Origin: Verrucomicrobiales bacterium
GTDB taxonomy: Bacteria; Verrucomicrobiota; Verrucomicrobiia; Verrucomicrobiales; DEV007
Direction: 5' to 3'
Assembly: GCA_029212615.1 (NCBI GenBank)
Contig: JARGPJ010000008.1
Span: forward strand, 186,001 to 250,000
Length of the DNA: 64,000 nucleotides
Position 1 is the stretch's first letter. Each line of letters opens with the position of its first letter. The position numbers and the translations under genes were made by a program. This document shows, piece by piece, positions 42,930-53,071 of the stretch. The notes beneath the pieces were generated by a model. The model was given only the letters and a program-made list of their open reading frames with translations, was not told where the DNA came from and searched no databases.

Positions 42930-45131
42930 ATGACAATGCGCCGTTCCCCCGCCCGATTCTCGTTCCCATTCGCCACGATCTGTGCTCTTTTAGGCGCTAT
43001 GTCTCACGCTGAAGAGGGCCACGTTCGCCTCCCGCCACCTTCTCCTGAGGTGATTGCGAAGCTGCCTTCTGACGGTGGAAAAGAGTTTAACCGTCTTGTC
43101 TTTGAGCAAAGTCCCTACCTTCTTCAACACGCCCGGAATCCGGTCGACTGGTGGCCGTGGTCTGAAGAGGCATTTGCGGAGGCGAAGCGCCTCGATAAGC
43201 CCGTTTTTCTCAGCGTTGGTTATGCCACCTGTCACTGGTGTCATGTCATGGAGCATGAGTCTTTTGAGGACGACGAGGTCGCGGAGCTGATCAATGCGAA
43301 TTTTATTCCGGTGAAGGTGGATCGGGAAGAGCGGCCTGATATTGACGAGGTCTACATGCAGATCACGCAGGCGATCACGGGCGGCGGAGGATGGCCGATG
43401 ACGGTGGTGATGACTCCTGACAAGCATGCCTTCTTTGCGGGGACATATTTTCCAAAGGAGTCACAGGCAGGACGGCCGGGAATCAAACGGGTCGTCGGGG
43501 AACTGAGCAATGCCTGGGACGAACGAAGGGAGGAGGTGGAGTCAACCGCGCTCAATATCACCCGGCAGCTCGGCGACCTCATGGGGGCTTCACCCGGGGG
43601 GGAACTTGACCCTTCGTTGTTTGAAATCGCTTTTGCCGCATTCGCGGAACGATACGATGAAGAGCACGGCGGTTTTGCGATGCGTCCCAAGTTTCCGGTG
43701 CCACCCAATCTGATGTTTCTTCTCCGATATCATCATCGGACGGGAAATGAGGCAGCGCTTGAGATGGTGGAGAAGACGCTCACCGAAATGCGTCGCGGGG
43801 GAATCTATGATCATGTCGGTTTTGGGGTGCATCGTTACTCGACTGACCGGGAATGGCTGGTCCCTCACTTCGAGAAAATGCTCTACGATCAGGCGCTGGT
43901 GGCGATGGTCTATCTCGAAGCCTATCAGGTCACGGGAAAGGAACTCTATGCGGAGACTGCGCGCGAGATCCTCACTTATGTCCAGCGTGACATGACCAGC
44001 GAGACGGGAGGCTTTTACTCAGCGGAGGACGCCGACAGTGAGGGCGAGGAAGGGAAGTTCTACGTGTGGACGAATGCGGAAATTATCGACGCGCTGGGAG
44101 AAGAGGACGGGGCCTTCTACCTGGAAACCTTTCAGTGCGAGGAAGCCGGAAACTTTCTCGATGAAGCAACGAGGACGAAAACAGGCGCCAATATTCCCCA
44201 CCTGAAAGAAGAGTTGCCGGAGGTGAAGGCAGCTCGTGTGGAGGGATTGCGGAAAAAGCTCTTCGAACTTCGGGAAAGCCGGATTCACCCTTTTAAGGAC
44301 GATAAGATTCTGACCGATTGGAACGGCCTTATGATTTCCGCCTTTGCGAAAGCGGCACAGGTATTGAATGACGACTCCTATGCAGAGTCAGCGACGAAAG
44401 CGGTGGATTTTGTGCTGGGGACATTGACGACCGAAGAGGGGCGGCTTCTCAAGCGGTATCGAAAGGGAGAGGCCGGGCTCACGGCGCATCTGGAGGACTA
44501 CGCGTTCATGATTGCCGCTCTTCTCGATGTCTACGAGACGACCTTTGAAATTCGCTATCTCGATCGGGCTTTATCCTTCCAGGCGATCATGGATGAATTC
44601 TTCCGGGACGCAGAGGAAGGCGGTTATTTCACGGTGGCCCGGGACGCGGAGCAGCTCATTGTGAGGGCGAAAAAACTCTACGGCGGCGCTATCCCGAGTG
44701 GAAATGCGGTGGCGATGGGGAATTTAGTGCGCCTCTATCGCATGACCGGGCAGGCGCAATTCGCGACCCGGAGCGAGGAGTTGATTCGGGCATTCTCCGC
44801 TGAGGTGGAGAACAACGCCATGATCTATCCACTCGTTTTGTCGGCCCTTGATTTTCAATTCGGGCCGTCTTTCGAAATTGTCATGAGCGGGGAGGATCCC
44901 GGGGAGATGCTCCAGGCGATCAGGAAACCGTTTTTACCCGGAAAAGTGGTCTTGCACCGGACAGAGGAAAACGCGGAGCAGCTCCGCGGTCTTGCCCCCT
45001 ACACAGAAACGCAGACCCCGCTGGAGGGGCGCGTCACCGCGTATGTTTGCGAAAATTTCGCCTGTCAGCTCCCGACGACAGACGTCGTAAAAATGCGGGA
45101 GAGCCTCGGCATCAAAGAGAAGGATCAATAG
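42930..45131 (+). CDS. DUF255 thioredoxin-fold / six-hairpin protein (YyaL/SSP411-like)
   Basis: 733 residues. A probable signal peptide ([17 protein letters not shown]) is unusual, since most YyaL relatives are cytoplasmic. The thioredoxin-like DUF255 domain has [20 protein letters not shown] near 54-73, the [14 protein letters not shown] motif with a CxxC pair, and [22 protein letters not shown]. The rest is an alpha/alpha barrel of the glycosidase-like six-hairpin type ([47 protein letters not shown]). Family members (human SPATA20) have no settled activity. Its stop overlaps the 3' end of the convergent DEAD-box gene by 7 bp. Confidence 0.88.
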   Translation: MTMRRSPARFSFPFATICALLGAMSHAEEGHVRLPPPSPEVIAKLPSDGGKEFNRLVFEQSPYLLQHARNPVDWWPWSEEAFAEAKRLDKPVFLSVGYATCHWCHVMEHESFEDDEVAELINANFIPVKVDREERPDIDEVYMQITQAITGGGGWPMTVVMTPDKHAFFAGTYFPKESQAGRPGIKRVVGELSNAWDERREEVESTALNITRQLGDLMGASPGGELDPSLFEIAFAAFAERYDEEHGGFAMRPKFPVPPNLMFLLRYHHRTGNEAALEMVEKTLTEMRRGGIYDHVGFGVHRYSTDREWLVPHFEKMLYDQALVAMVYLEAYQVTGKELYAETAREILTYVQRDMTSETGGFYSAEDADSEGEEGKFYVWTNAEIIDALGEEDGAFYLETFQCEEAGNFLDEATRTKTGANIPHLKEELPEVKAARVEGLRKKLFELRESRIHPFKDDKILTDWNGLMISAFAKAAQVLNDDSYAESATKAVDFVLGTLTTEEGRLLKRYRKGEAGLTAHLEDYAFMIAALLDVYETTFEIRYLDRALSFQAIMDEFFRDAEEGGYFTVARDAEQLIVRAKKLYGGAIPSGNAVAMGNLVRLYRMTGQAQFATRSEELIRAFSAEVENNAMIYPLVLSALDFQFGPSFEIVMSGEDPGEMLQAIRKPFLPGKVVLHRTEENAEQLRGLAPYTETQTPLEGRVTAYVCENFACQLPTTDVVKMRESLGIKEKDQ

Positions 45132-47053
45132 CGGTCTCGGCCGCCACCGCCACCGCCACCACCGCGTCGGTCACCTCCGCGATCATCGCGTCCACCACGG
45201 TAGCCGCCACTGCGACCTCCGCCGCCACTGCGCCGGTCACCGCCACGGTCGTCACGTCCGCCGCGATAACCACCGCTGCGTCCGCCACCGCCCTGACGGT
45301 CGCCACGATACCCGCCGCCTCCGCCCTGACGATCACCGCCTCCGCCTTCGCGGGGGCCGGTGCGACGTTCGCCTTTGTCGTAGTCGAGCTTGAAGTCGCG
45401 TCCGCGAAGGGTTGCCTGTGCGGACATGTCGATGGCTTTAGGAGCACTGTCTTTAGAGACTTCGACGAAACTGAAATTGGGCATGAGCCGGATACGACCA
45501 ACCGTTCCCCGTTCGAGTTGGCACTCGTTGTGGAGCATCCCGACGATGTCTCCGGGGCTGATGTTGTCACGCTTGCCGAGGTTGAGGAACAGCTGAACCA
45601 TGCCCTCTTCAGGACCGTTGTATTCTTCGCGGGGACGACGTGGCGGTCGATCACCACGGTCCTTGCGATCAAAATCATCGCGTCGGTCGGACCGGCGATC
45701 ATCGCGACGGTCACCCCGGCCACCACCCGGTCTGTCTTCGATGATCTCTTCGCCTTCACGGGCAGTCGTTTCCTGCAACAGCGCCATCAGCGCGGCGGCA
45801 ATATTCTCCCACTCGTGTCCCTTTTCCTTGAGCTGGTTCAAGAGTGCGAGGTGATTTTCGCTGGCTTCCTCTTCGAGTTGCACCGCGACAGATTCGATAA
45901 GTTGATCGGCGAGATGGGTGTTGACCTCTTCCTGAGTGGGAATGACTCCTTTAGGGATCTGCTGCCGGATTGAGCGCTCGATGGTCTTGATGCGGTAGGC
46001 ATCGCGGCCGTAGATGAAAGAGACTGCTTTTCCGGAGCGGCCGGCACGACCGGTTCGTCCCACCCGGTGAACGTAGTCCTCGGGATCCTGGGGAAGCTCG
46101 TAGTTGATGACGAGGTCAATATCGTCAATGTCGATTCCGCGGGCGGCTACGTCGGTGGCCACGAGAACTTCGACGACCCCTTCACGGAAGAGGCGCAAGA
46201 CCCGCTCCCTCATGGTCTGGGCGATGTCCCCATGCAGTCGGTCAGCCGAGTAGCCTCTCGCGAGGAGGGCTTCGGCACACTCATCGACACTTCGCTTCGT
46301 GTTGCAGAAAATGATCGTCAACTTCGGCTGCTCGAGGTCAATGACCCGTGAGACCAGCTCAATGCGCGAGCGTTGGCGTACTTCGAAGCAAACCTGCTCG
46401 ATGGAATCAACGGTCGCGCTCTTGTGTTCGATCTGAATCGTTTCGGGCTCGTTGCCGAACTTTTTGATGAGACGCTGCACCGCAGAGTTCATCGTGGCTG
46501 AAAAGAAAAGCGTCTGGTGGTTGTCCGCGAGCGCCCGGAGAATGTTCTCCATGTCTTCGGCGAAGCCCATATCGAGCATGCGATCCGCTTCATCGAGCAC
46601 GGCAATGTTGACCTCGCCGAGCTTTAACGTGCCGCGTTCGATGTGATCAATAAGTCTTCCCGGGGTGCCGACGACGACGTGAGTTCCGTTTCTGAGCGCG
46701 CGAACCTGGCGATCCATCGGTGCCCCTCCATAGACAGGCGTGGCATGTAACCCCGGCATTTTGGAGCCGAGGCGTTGAATTTCGCCACAGACCTGAACAG
46801 CAAGCTCACGGGTCGGGCAGACGACGAGAACCTGGGGGGCGGCATTGCCGATGTCGATACGGGCGAGGCTGGCAAGACCGAAAGCGGCGGTTTTGCCGGA
46901 CCCTGTTTCGGAGAGGCCGACGATATCACGGCCTTCCATTGCGGCCGGGATGGCGGCTTCCTGAATCGCGGAAGGTTCTTCGTAGCCAAGTTCTTCAACA
47001 GCGGCGACAAGATTTTCGGGAAGCCCGAGTTCGGAGAAAGATTTTTTGGTCAA
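45125..47053 (-). CDS. DEAD-box RNA helicase (DeaD/CsdA-like) with RGG-rich tail
   Basis: 642 residues from a TTG at 47053; no ATG stands before motif Q. Helicase motifs: Q-motif [26 protein letters not shown] (Lys54), [67 protein letters not shown] DbpA-type RNA-binding domain follows (about 485-560, [22 protein letters not shown]). The last 70 residues are Gly/Arg/Asp-rich with [15 protein letters not shown] repeated twice. It should unwind structured RNA in ribosome assembly or mRNA decay; the tail is the type that binds RNA nonspecifically and promotes condensates in other helicases. The gene's GC-rich 3' end produces long open frames on the opposite strand. Confidence 0.93.
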   Translation of the reverse strand: MTKKSFSELGLPENLVAAVEELGYEEPSAIQEAAIPAAMEGRDIVGLSETGSGKTAAFGLASLARIDIGNAAPQVLVVCPTRELAVQVCGEIQRLGSKMPGLHATPVYGGAPMDRQVRALRNGTHVVVGTPGRLIDHIERGTLKLGEVNIAVLDEADRMLDMGFAEDMENILRALADNHQTLFFSATMNSAVQRLIKKFGNEPETIQIEHKSATVDSIEQVCFEVRQRSRIELVSRVIDLEQPKLTIIFCNTKRSVDECAEALLARGYSADRLHGDIAQTMRERVLRLFREGVVEVLVATDVAARGIDIDDIDLVINYELPQDPEDYVHRVGRTGRAGRSGKAVSFIYGRDAYRIKTIERSIRQQIPKGVIPTQEEVNTHLADQLIESVAVQLEEEASENHLALLNQLKEKGHEWENIAAALMALLQETTAREGEEIIEDRPGGGRGDRRDDRRSDRRDDFDRKDRGDRPPRRPREEYNGPEEGMVQLFLNLGKRDNISPGDIVGMLHNECQLERGTVGRIRLMPNFSFVEVSKDSAPKAIDMSAQATLRGRDFKLDYDKGERRTGPREGGGGDRQGGGGGYRGDRQGGGGRSGGYRGGRDDRGGDRRSGGGGRSGGYRGGRDDRGGDRRGGGGGGGGRDRY

Positions 47054-47163
47054 AGGGACAGAAGCAAGGGTTGAAACACCTTGTCCTGATTGAAATGAGC
47101 GGACGCGGTGGACACAGAAACTACGCTCGAAATGCGAAAGTGAAAGCCAAACCTATTGCAGCC

Positions 47164-47691
47164 TCAGTTCTCAACTTCGAGTCTGGCCTTACTATCGAGT
47201 CGATTTTGCTGCTGGAGTAAGGTCTCCCCCCCAATCCTCTGCGATGAACGGCGACGTGCGGTAAGGAGTCGTGCGATCTCTTTTTGAAGTGCTTTGAGGT
47301 CGAAAGGTTTCGACATGAAAACACTGCTTCCCGCCTGAATTGCCCGGGAACGCATTTCATCGTCCGCGTTTCCCGACGCGGTGATAATGGGGACCGCGGC
47401 GACTGAGGAATCAAGATAGCGGATCTGTTCGATCATCGTGATTCCGTCCATCACAGGCATTTCGACGTCAGTGATGATGAGATCAGGTAGGATTGCCTGT
47501 TCGCGGAGCAGCTCGAGCGCTTCGATGCCGTTAGTAGCCTCGAAGACCGCATAGCCTGCCGATTTGAGGAATTTCCCGAGTAGCATCCGGTTGGGCGCCA
47601 TGTCGTCGATAACGAGGACTGTGAAACAGTTGGCGGGCGGAATAACAGGGGGAATCGAGTGGTGTGTATGAGTGGACATCCGATTTTCCAT
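47164..47691 (-). CDS. Single-domain response regulator (CheY-like)
   Basis: 175 residues. Receiver domain from about residue 24: VLVIDDMAPN (acidic pair), LPDLIITDVEMPVMDG (phosphoacceptor Asp), VPIITASGN (Thr/Ser switch) and VFMSKPFDLKAL (conserved Lys-Pro). No DNA-binding output; a C-terminal extension of about 30 residues is charged and variable. A second in-frame ATG at 47679 is possible. No kinase is adjacent, so it is an orphan. It would act by protein interaction when phosphorylated. Confidence 0.88.
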   Translation of the reverse strand: MENRMSTHTHHSIPPVIPPANCFTVLVIDDMAPNRMLLGKFLKSAGYAVFEATNGIEALELLREQAILPDLIITDVEMPVMDGITMIEQIRYLDSSVAAVPIITASGNADDEMRSRAIQAGSSVFMSKPFDLKALQKEIARLLTARRRSSQRIGGETLLQQQNRLDSKARLEVEN

Positions 47692-47742
47692 GATATCTTA
47701 TCGAATTGTTAAGAATTACAAGTCTTTAAGATATCTGTATTA

Positions 47743-47764
47743 CTTTGAACAATAATGTTCAAAG
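47743..47764. promoter_or_regulatory. Perfect palindrome upstream of the response regulator
   Basis: CTTTGAAC-AATAAT-GTTCAAAG: 8-bp perfect arms with a 6-bp AT spacer, 52 bp upstream of the response-regulator ATG and 84 bp past the stop of the preceding minus-strand gene. It is shaped like a dimeric regulator site. A terminator is less likely because no T run follows on the minus strand. Confidence 0.45.
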
Positions 47765-47848
47765 GTTTTCTGCTTTATTCAGAAGCGCCTGGCCTGAATG
47801 TTAAGTTAACTTGCTTGCCGTAAACAAGTTGAGATGAAAACAGGTCTC

Positions 47849-48739
47849 CTAGAAATTAGGGAGTCCGGGAGGGCGTTCCGAGAGTCTGCGGAACTCGCTA
47901 TGCTCATAAGGAGTCGACATTTCCTCCTCAGTGAAACCTCCAACAACGGAAACTTCACCAAAATCGGTCGATTTCAGAGAGGGACGATTACCGTTTTTTT
48001 CGAAATAGTTCGCCTGCCGGACGGGATCACCATCGATGCTGATGACGGTGTACTTGTACTTCTGAGGTCCTGTCATGTGGAGGACGTGCAGCTGGTTCTG
48101 GCGATCAATCGCGTAAGTGGGCTTACGCAGGGACATATAATCGCCGATGGGATAGGTTTTGAAAACGACGCCGGAATCACTGTCCTTGAGGCGGAAGTAG
48201 AGCGATTTGCTGCGGGCGCCATGATAATAAGTCATGAGAGAATACTCCCGGTAGGTCCCTGCCCTCGAATGACCTTGTGGAACACCGACAATCTGACTCC
48301 AGATCGGCTGCCCATCGGTGACTTGCACGGAGAGGGTCTTGGATTGAAAGACACGGTTGATCTGGGGGAAGGAGACGTTTGCTCTCACCCGGTATTGTCC
48401 AATCGTGGACATAGGATAGTAGCGGTTGATCGTGACCTTGTGCTCGTAGGTCTGCCCTGAAGAAAGAACAACAGGACGTTCGTTGAGTTGATTTCGTACC
48501 GGGGTGATGAGGTGGCCCCGTCCATCCGTGACCGTGAAATCGAGCCAACTTTGGCCGCCGGAATCCCCGAAAATCAAATCCTGGCCTGCCCGGTTGACGA
48601 GGGTGAGCGTGCCCGTGATCGGTTCGTGCGCGACGTAGAGATTGCGGTTCAGCTTCAGCTCGACCTGAATTTGGGCCTTCGCCTGTTCTGTGAAGGACAG
48701 CACAAAGAGCAGGGTGAGAAGAGTAAAGATCGCTTTCAT
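47849..48739 (-). CDS. Secreted protein of unknown function
   Basis: 296 residues. Signal peptide KAIFTLLTLLFVLSFTEQAKA. Beta-rich, with an N-terminal immunoglobulin-like region (VELKLNRNLYVAHEPITGTLTLVNRAGQDLIF, typical of BsuPI/alpha-2-macroglobulin-like beta sandwiches) followed by a domain with SKSLYFRLKDSDSGVVFKTYPIGDYMSLRKPTYAIDRQNQLHVLH. I do not recognise the family. It is divergent from the O-antigen ligase gene and 157 bp upstream of the response regulator. Confidence 0.75.
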   Translation of the reverse strand: MKAIFTLLTLLFVLSFTEQAKAQIQVELKLNRNLYVAHEPITGTLTLVNRAGQDLIFGDSGGQSWLDFTVTDGRGHLITPVRNQLNERPVVLSSGQTYEHKVTINRYYPMSTIGQYRVRANVSFPQINRVFQSKTLSVQVTDGQPIWSQIVGVPQGHSRAGTYREYSLMTYYHGARSKSLYFRLKDSDSGVVFKTYPIGDYMSLRKPTYAIDRQNQLHVLHMTGPQKYKYTVISIDGDPVRQANYFEKNGNRPSLKSTDFGEVSVVGGFTEEEMSTPYEHSEFRRLSERPPGLPNF

Positions 48740-48938
48740 GGCTCGGTTTTGAAAATCGGACGCCGGGGAGGGGAAGTGTGCGAGATCGGGCCGCTAAAAT
48801 CAATGTGAATCTCAACGTCCGGAATCTTCGATGGGGTGGTAATAGTTAGAATTACTGCATATTTAACTAAAATAAGATTTTGGTTTTTCTAAAATTGTTG
48901 CATAATTCTTTCATCTCTTACCCCTTGGGTGCCTTAGG

Positions 48939-50972
48939 ATGAAATCCGGTTTCCGCACAGTCCTCGTCTTCGTTTTTTTAAGCGGTCTCTTTTTGACCGG
49001 CTTGATGGGCACCTCAACCTCAATGACTTTCGTCTGGCCGGGATACCTCTTGATTGGTCTTGCCGGCCTCCTTTCGATTGGGGCGTTGTTTCAAAATGTC
49101 TCCTTTTCGCTGCCGAAGTGGACCACCCTTTCGGTTTTCCTTCTCGCCTTCTATCTTTTGTCGAGAGCAGCTGATTCGCCGGTGGCCTATTTTGCGCGGG
49201 AAGATGCGATGATGGTTGTGGCCTGTCTCATCGCTTATGCGGGTTTCATTTCGCTTTGTACCTCGGCAAAATGGCGCCGGGGGGTGACCTTGACTTTTGC
49301 CGGTCTCGTTTTGGCAAACTTATGTTTTGCCGCATTGCAGATGGCGGTGGATCCCGCGATTTGGCTGATCCCCGGCTACGGAAGGACGATGACAGACGCC
49401 TTGGGCGGCCTCTTCAATCAACCGGACCATTTTGCGATTTTTCTCGCGGCCCTGGTTCCGCTCTGGCTTTCGCTCGCCCTCTTTGGTCGGGAGAAACCTG
49501 TTTTCCGTTTTTTCTGGTCCGGCCTTGCGACGATCTCCTTTTTGTTTCTCGCGATCACCGGAAGTGTTGCCGGGTGGATCGCCCTGGCTGCCGGGATTAT
49601 GTGTTTCGCTTTTCTGACCACGTTTCTCACCTGGGCACGACTCAAACCCTCAGTGAAGAAGTTTGCCGTGATTTCTCTCACCGCCCTTGTTCTGATCCCT
49701 GTCGGTGTTGGCGTTTTCGCCGCGCCTTCAATGTTGAGTCAACTCGGGCATGGGCTTTTTAGCAAAGGGCAGAGATCGGGGATATCTGAGCTTTGGAAGG
49801 TGGGAGTGAAACAGGCTCTTGAATCTCCGGCTATCGGGACGGGGAGTCGTTCTTCGCAGTTGTATGGACGGCTTTTCCGGTCCGAATCGCTTGGCCTGGG
49901 CGCCACCGAGCCGGAGTTCGTTCATAACGAATTTATCCAGGTGATGGGAGACTACGGTCTTGTCGGACTGGCACTGTTTGTTTTTCTCCTCGTGACTCAT
50001 GGTATTTCGGGAGGGCGGTTTCTTCTTGCCTATCGTCGTGTGAAACCTCTCCGCGGAGAACTTGTTCCAAAATCAAACCATCTCGCGCTGGTGGCCGGAT
50101 TCATCCCGGTGCTTGCGGCGCTGCTGATGGCTTCGTCCTTTGACTTTATTATGCACCTGCCGGTCATGGCACTTCTGGCGGCGGTGCTTCTGGCGACGCT
50201 TGCTGTTCCCGATCCAATGGCTCAGGCCTTGAAAGAGGATGAAGAATCCCAGCTCATTCCCGGAGGCTCTCTCCTTTTTGCGGTGAGAGCGGTTGGCTTT
50301 GGAGGGGGGATGGCCCTCGTCGCCCTGGGGTCGGTTTTTGTACAGAGCGAGTATCACTACGAGATGGCGAGGAAGGCATTTGAGAGTGGTGAAAAGGATT
50401 TTCGTCAGTTCCGGCACCTTCAAAATGCACGGTCTCTGGATCCAAAGAATCCATTCGCCCTCACCCTCAGCGCCCATGCGCAGGTCGGCAGCATCAATTC
50501 GGACATGCCGATGGAAGAACGGAAGCAGACCCTGGAGAAGGCAGATCTCTATTTCTCAAGAGCAGCGCAGCTTTATCCACAGGATGTCTTCGCTGCGATT
50601 GGGCATGTCGCGGTCCTTGATGAGTTGGGAAAAAAGCAGCGTGCGCGTGAACGGCTCAGAACATCACGGCAATGGGCTCCGCTCTATGGAAATCTCATGC
50701 TCGCTGAAGCGGAGCACTATCTTCGCCATGGCCAGATCAGTCTTGCTCAGGAAACCTACGCAGAGTCCCTTGAAGCGGCGGCCTTTCGTGATCCCGAAGC
50801 AGCCAGAGAGGGATTAAAAACCATTTCAGAATGGAAGCTCATTGCTCAGCAAAACGGGATACAGTGGGAATCACTCGACCGGGATCGTCCCGACGATGGC
50901 ATTCGCCGCGTTCTTCCGGATGCGCAGATTGAGGAGCGGTCAATGGCGGGGCAACTCGAGGTCGCTCCTTAG
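48939..50972 (+). CDS. O-antigen ligase/Wzy_C-family membrane protein with TPR tail
   Basis: 677 residues. About eleven or twelve hydrophobic segments cover residues 1-450. The ligase-like signature lies in the middle: GLFNQPDHFAIFLAALVPLWLSLALF near 150-175, and later GTGSRSSQLYGR and EFVHNEFIQVMGDYGLVGLALFVFLL near 325-345, the large-loop HNEFLQ-type motif of Wzy_C/WaaL proteins. Residues about 490-620 are helical TPR-like (SARAAQLYPQDVFAAIGHVAVLDELGKKQRARERL). It probably polymerises or ligates surface polysaccharide. No glycosyltransferase cluster is adjacent. The AT-rich 199-bp upstream gap holds its promoter. Confidence 0.85.
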   Translation: MKSGFRTVLVFVFLSGLFLTGLMGTSTSMTFVWPGYLLIGLAGLLSIGALFQNVSFSLPKWTTLSVFLLAFYLLSRAADSPVAYFAREDAMMVVACLIAYAGFISLCTSAKWRRGVTLTFAGLVLANLCFAALQMAVDPAIWLIPGYGRTMTDALGGLFNQPDHFAIFLAALVPLWLSLALFGREKPVFRFFWSGLATISFLFLAITGSVAGWIALAAGIMCFAFLTTFLTWARLKPSVKKFAVISLTALVLIPVGVGVFAAPSMLSQLGHGLFSKGQRSGISELWKVGVKQALESPAIGTGSRSSQLYGRLFRSESLGLGATEPEFVHNEFIQVMGDYGLVGLALFVFLLVTHGISGGRFLLAYRRVKPLRGELVPKSNHLALVAGFIPVLAALLMASSFDFIMHLPVMALLAAVLLATLAVPDPMAQALKEDEESQLIPGGSLLFAVRAVGFGGGMALVALGSVFVQSEYHYEMARKAFESGEKDFRQFRHLQNARSLDPKNPFALTLSAHAQVGSINSDMPMEERKQTLEKADLYFSRAAQLYPQDVFAAIGHVAVLDELGKKQRARERLRTSRQWAPLYGNLMLAEAEHYLRHGQISLAQETYAESLEAAAFRDPEAAREGLKTISEWKLIAQQNGIQWESLDRDRPDDGIRRVLPDAQIEERSMAGQLEVAP

Positions 50973-50973
50973 C

Positions 50974-51969
50974 TTACCGCTGCTTTGACGACAGGATCAC
51001 CGGTTCCCCTTCTCCCGGGGCAACGACCCGGTCCTTGATCTGGTGATCGGTGATCGCGCTACGGAGGCGGATCATGGGTTCAGTCCGGTGTTCATTGCTG
51101 ATCGGAAAAGTGGCGTGGTGCATCGGGATCATTTTTCTCGCTCCGAGGTCCAGAAACGCCTGAACGGCCTCCTCCGGATTCATGTGGACTTCACGGCCGC
51201 TGGGACAATCATAAGCGCCGATCGGAAGCAGGGCGGTGTCGATGTCATGGCGTTTTCCTATTTCAGTAAAGCCGTCGAAATAAGCAGAGTCGCCGGAGTG
51301 ATAAACGGTGTGTTCAGGGCCTTTGATGACATAGCCTCCGAATTCCCGGTGAGTGTCATGTAAATAACGGGCTCCCCAGTGATGGGCAGGGGTGAAATGA
51401 ATTTCGGTATCGCGATAGGAGCAGGTTTCCCAGTCGGACATTTCCCGAAGAGACTCGCAGGGAAGCTTCTTCATCACTTGTCCGACGCCTTTAGGAACAA
51501 TGATCGTCTGAGATCCGTCCGCGATCCGCTTCAAGGTCATGCGGCAGAGGTGATCGAAATGCGCGTGAGTGATGAGGACCAGGTCGATGGGCGGGAGATG
51601 TTCGATATCGATCCCCGGATCCCGATGACGCTTTAATGGCCCCATCCATTTTGCCCAGACCGGATCGATGAGCGCGTTAAAGCTCGAGGTTCGAACCAGA
51701 AAACTGGCGTGACCGATCCAGACGACTTCGACTTCATGACTTTCAAGCGGGCGGAATACGGGCGGTAAATCTGTGCCTGTTGCTTCGCGGGGCTGCATGA
51801 GGGCGGGAAGGAGGCTGCCGCTCAAATACTGGTAGTTCCGCATTGCCCAGCCCTTCTGGGGGACAAGGCCGACCCGGCGCCCGTCGGTTCGAAAGCGCGA
51901 GCCGACCTTCTTTTTAGGCGATCCGTTCGCTCCAGAAGGAGGCGGGGAATGGGGGGAATCTTCCGTCAT
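50974..51969 (-). CDS. MBL-fold metallo-hydrolase (NAPE-PLD/UlaG-like)
   Basis: 331 residues from ATG 51969; the frame is open to 52014 but overlaps the promoter of the divergent gene. Metallo-beta-lactamase fold with VVWIGHASFLVRTSSFNALIDPVWA, the metal motif H135-A-H137-F-D139-H140, the later HHWGARYLHDTHREFGGYVI and YHSGDSAYF (third and fourth ligands), and MIPMHHATFPIS. This set is shared by bacterial relatives of N-acyl-phosphatidylethanolamine phospholipase D. Substrate unproven. Its stop lies 1 bp from the convergent O-antigen ligase stop. Confidence 0.85.
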   Translation of the reverse strand: MTEDSPHSPPPSGANGSPKKKVGSRFRTDGRRVGLVPQKGWAMRNYQYLSGSLLPALMQPREATGTDLPPVFRPLESHEVEVVWIGHASFLVRTSSFNALIDPVWAKWMGPLKRHRDPGIDIEHLPPIDLVLITHAHFDHLCRMTLKRIADGSQTIIVPKGVGQVMKKLPCESLREMSDWETCSYRDTEIHFTPAHHWGARYLHDTHREFGGYVIKGPEHTVYHSGDSAYFDGFTEIGKRHDIDTALLPIGAYDCPSGREVHMNPEEAVQAFLDLGARKMIPMHHATFPISNEHRTEPMIRLRSAITDHQIKDRVVAPGEGEPVILSSKQR

Positions 51970-52066
51970 GAGCACGAAGGCGTCAAAATTAACAATACGC
52001 AGCCGCACCTGCAATGAGATTAAAATTACTTTTACGCGTGCTAATTCGTGGTTTGGTGGGCCTCCT

Positions 52067-53071
52067 ATGTTACTCGACCTCAGTGAACTCGAAAAGCGGA
52101 CCCGGGCTCAGCTCTCAGACTGGCGTGAGGCATCGCTCGAGTTTGCGGTAATCGAGAAAGGGGGGTCTGGAAGGATGTTTGTCAGGGTGAGGAACCTTGA
52201 CGAAGGAAGCTCTGTCATTGCGATGCATTATTCGGACGAGCGTTCCGATAATCTGAGGTTCGCTGATGTCACCGACTTCCTGAACCGAAAGGGGGTTCCG
52301 TCCCCCCGCATTATTGATCGGCAGATTTCTGAAAACATCCTTTGGGTCGAAGACCTCGGGGAGAAGGATCTCACCGACCTTGCCGGGAGCTCGTGGAGTT
52401 CTGTCAGGGGGGGGGCGTACGAGTCCGCCCTGCGTGCTGTCTATCAACTGCATCAGATTCGAGAAGATCAGCCTCCCGCAGACCTGCCGGAACTTGAAAT
52501 CGCTTTCGATGAATCGCTCTACCGATGGGAGCAGGAATATTTTATTCATCAGTTCGTGGAAAGGTTTCTTCCCGCCGGTCTCGCTGAGGAGTTGCTCAAT
52601 GACGCCTCTCTCAAGGAGCTTTCCCGATCTCTTTCGGCCCTTCCGAGAGCCCTTCTGCATCGTGATTTCCAAAGCACGAATGTCATGATGGTGGACGGAA
52701 ACGCCTTCCTGATTGACTACCAGGGGCTTCGCTGGGGCCTTCCCGAATACGACCTCGCTTCCCTTGTGTATGATCCTTACACCACGTTCTCAGAGACGGA
52801 GCGGGAGCATCTTATTCGCTACTATTTCTCATTGAGGACGAAGGACGATCCCACTCTGGATTTCCATGATTTCAGCCAGCAGCTCGCTCGTTGCGCCACT
52901 CAGCGGCTCATGCAGGCGCTCGGTGCTTACGGCTTTCTGAGCGAGGTGAAAGGGAAGCGTGAATTTTTGCAACATATCCCTACCGCTCAGGCTCGCTTGA
53001 AATCGATTTCGCGAAGTGAAGGCGGGCTTGCTGTTCTTGCAGAGATTCTCGATCACAAAGCTGAGATATGA
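52067..53071 (+). CDS. APH-fold sugar kinase, AmgK-like
   Basis: 334 residues from ATG 52067; the earlier in-frame start at 51968 adds 33 residues inside the divergent promoter gap and is less likely. Kinase elements: catalytic LHRDFQSTNVMMVDG and metal-binding LIDYQGLRWGLPEYDLASLVYDPYT. These resemble AmgK (anomeric N-acetylmuramate/N-acetylglucosamine kinase of peptidoglycan recycling) more than antibiotic kinases. A MurU-type nucleotidyltransferase, its usual partner, is not next to it. Its 3' end overlaps the convergent recQ gene by 19 bp. Confidence 0.75.
   Translation: MLLDLSELEKRTRAQLSDWREASLEFAVIEKGGSGRMFVRVRNLDEGSSVIAMHYSDERSDNLRFADVTDFLNRKGVPSPRIIDRQISENILWVEDLGEKDLTDLAGSSWSSVRGGAYESALRAVYQLHQIREDQPPADLPELEIAFDESLYRWEQEYFIHQFVERFLPAGLAEELLNDASLKELSRSLSALPRALLHRDFQSTNVMMVDGNAFLIDYQGLRWGLPEYDLASLVYDPYTTFSETEREHLIRYYFSLRTKDDPTLDFHDFSQQLARCATQRLMQALGAYGFLSEVKGKREFLQHIPTAQARLKSISRSEGGLAVLAEILDHKAEI

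Noticed and set aside
45047..45973. A 308-codon open frame on the plus strand with Ala/Thr/Val-rich protein
   Set aside because: It is the antisense shadow of the Gly/Arg-rich tail of the DEAD-box helicase, whose motifs are intact on the minus strand.
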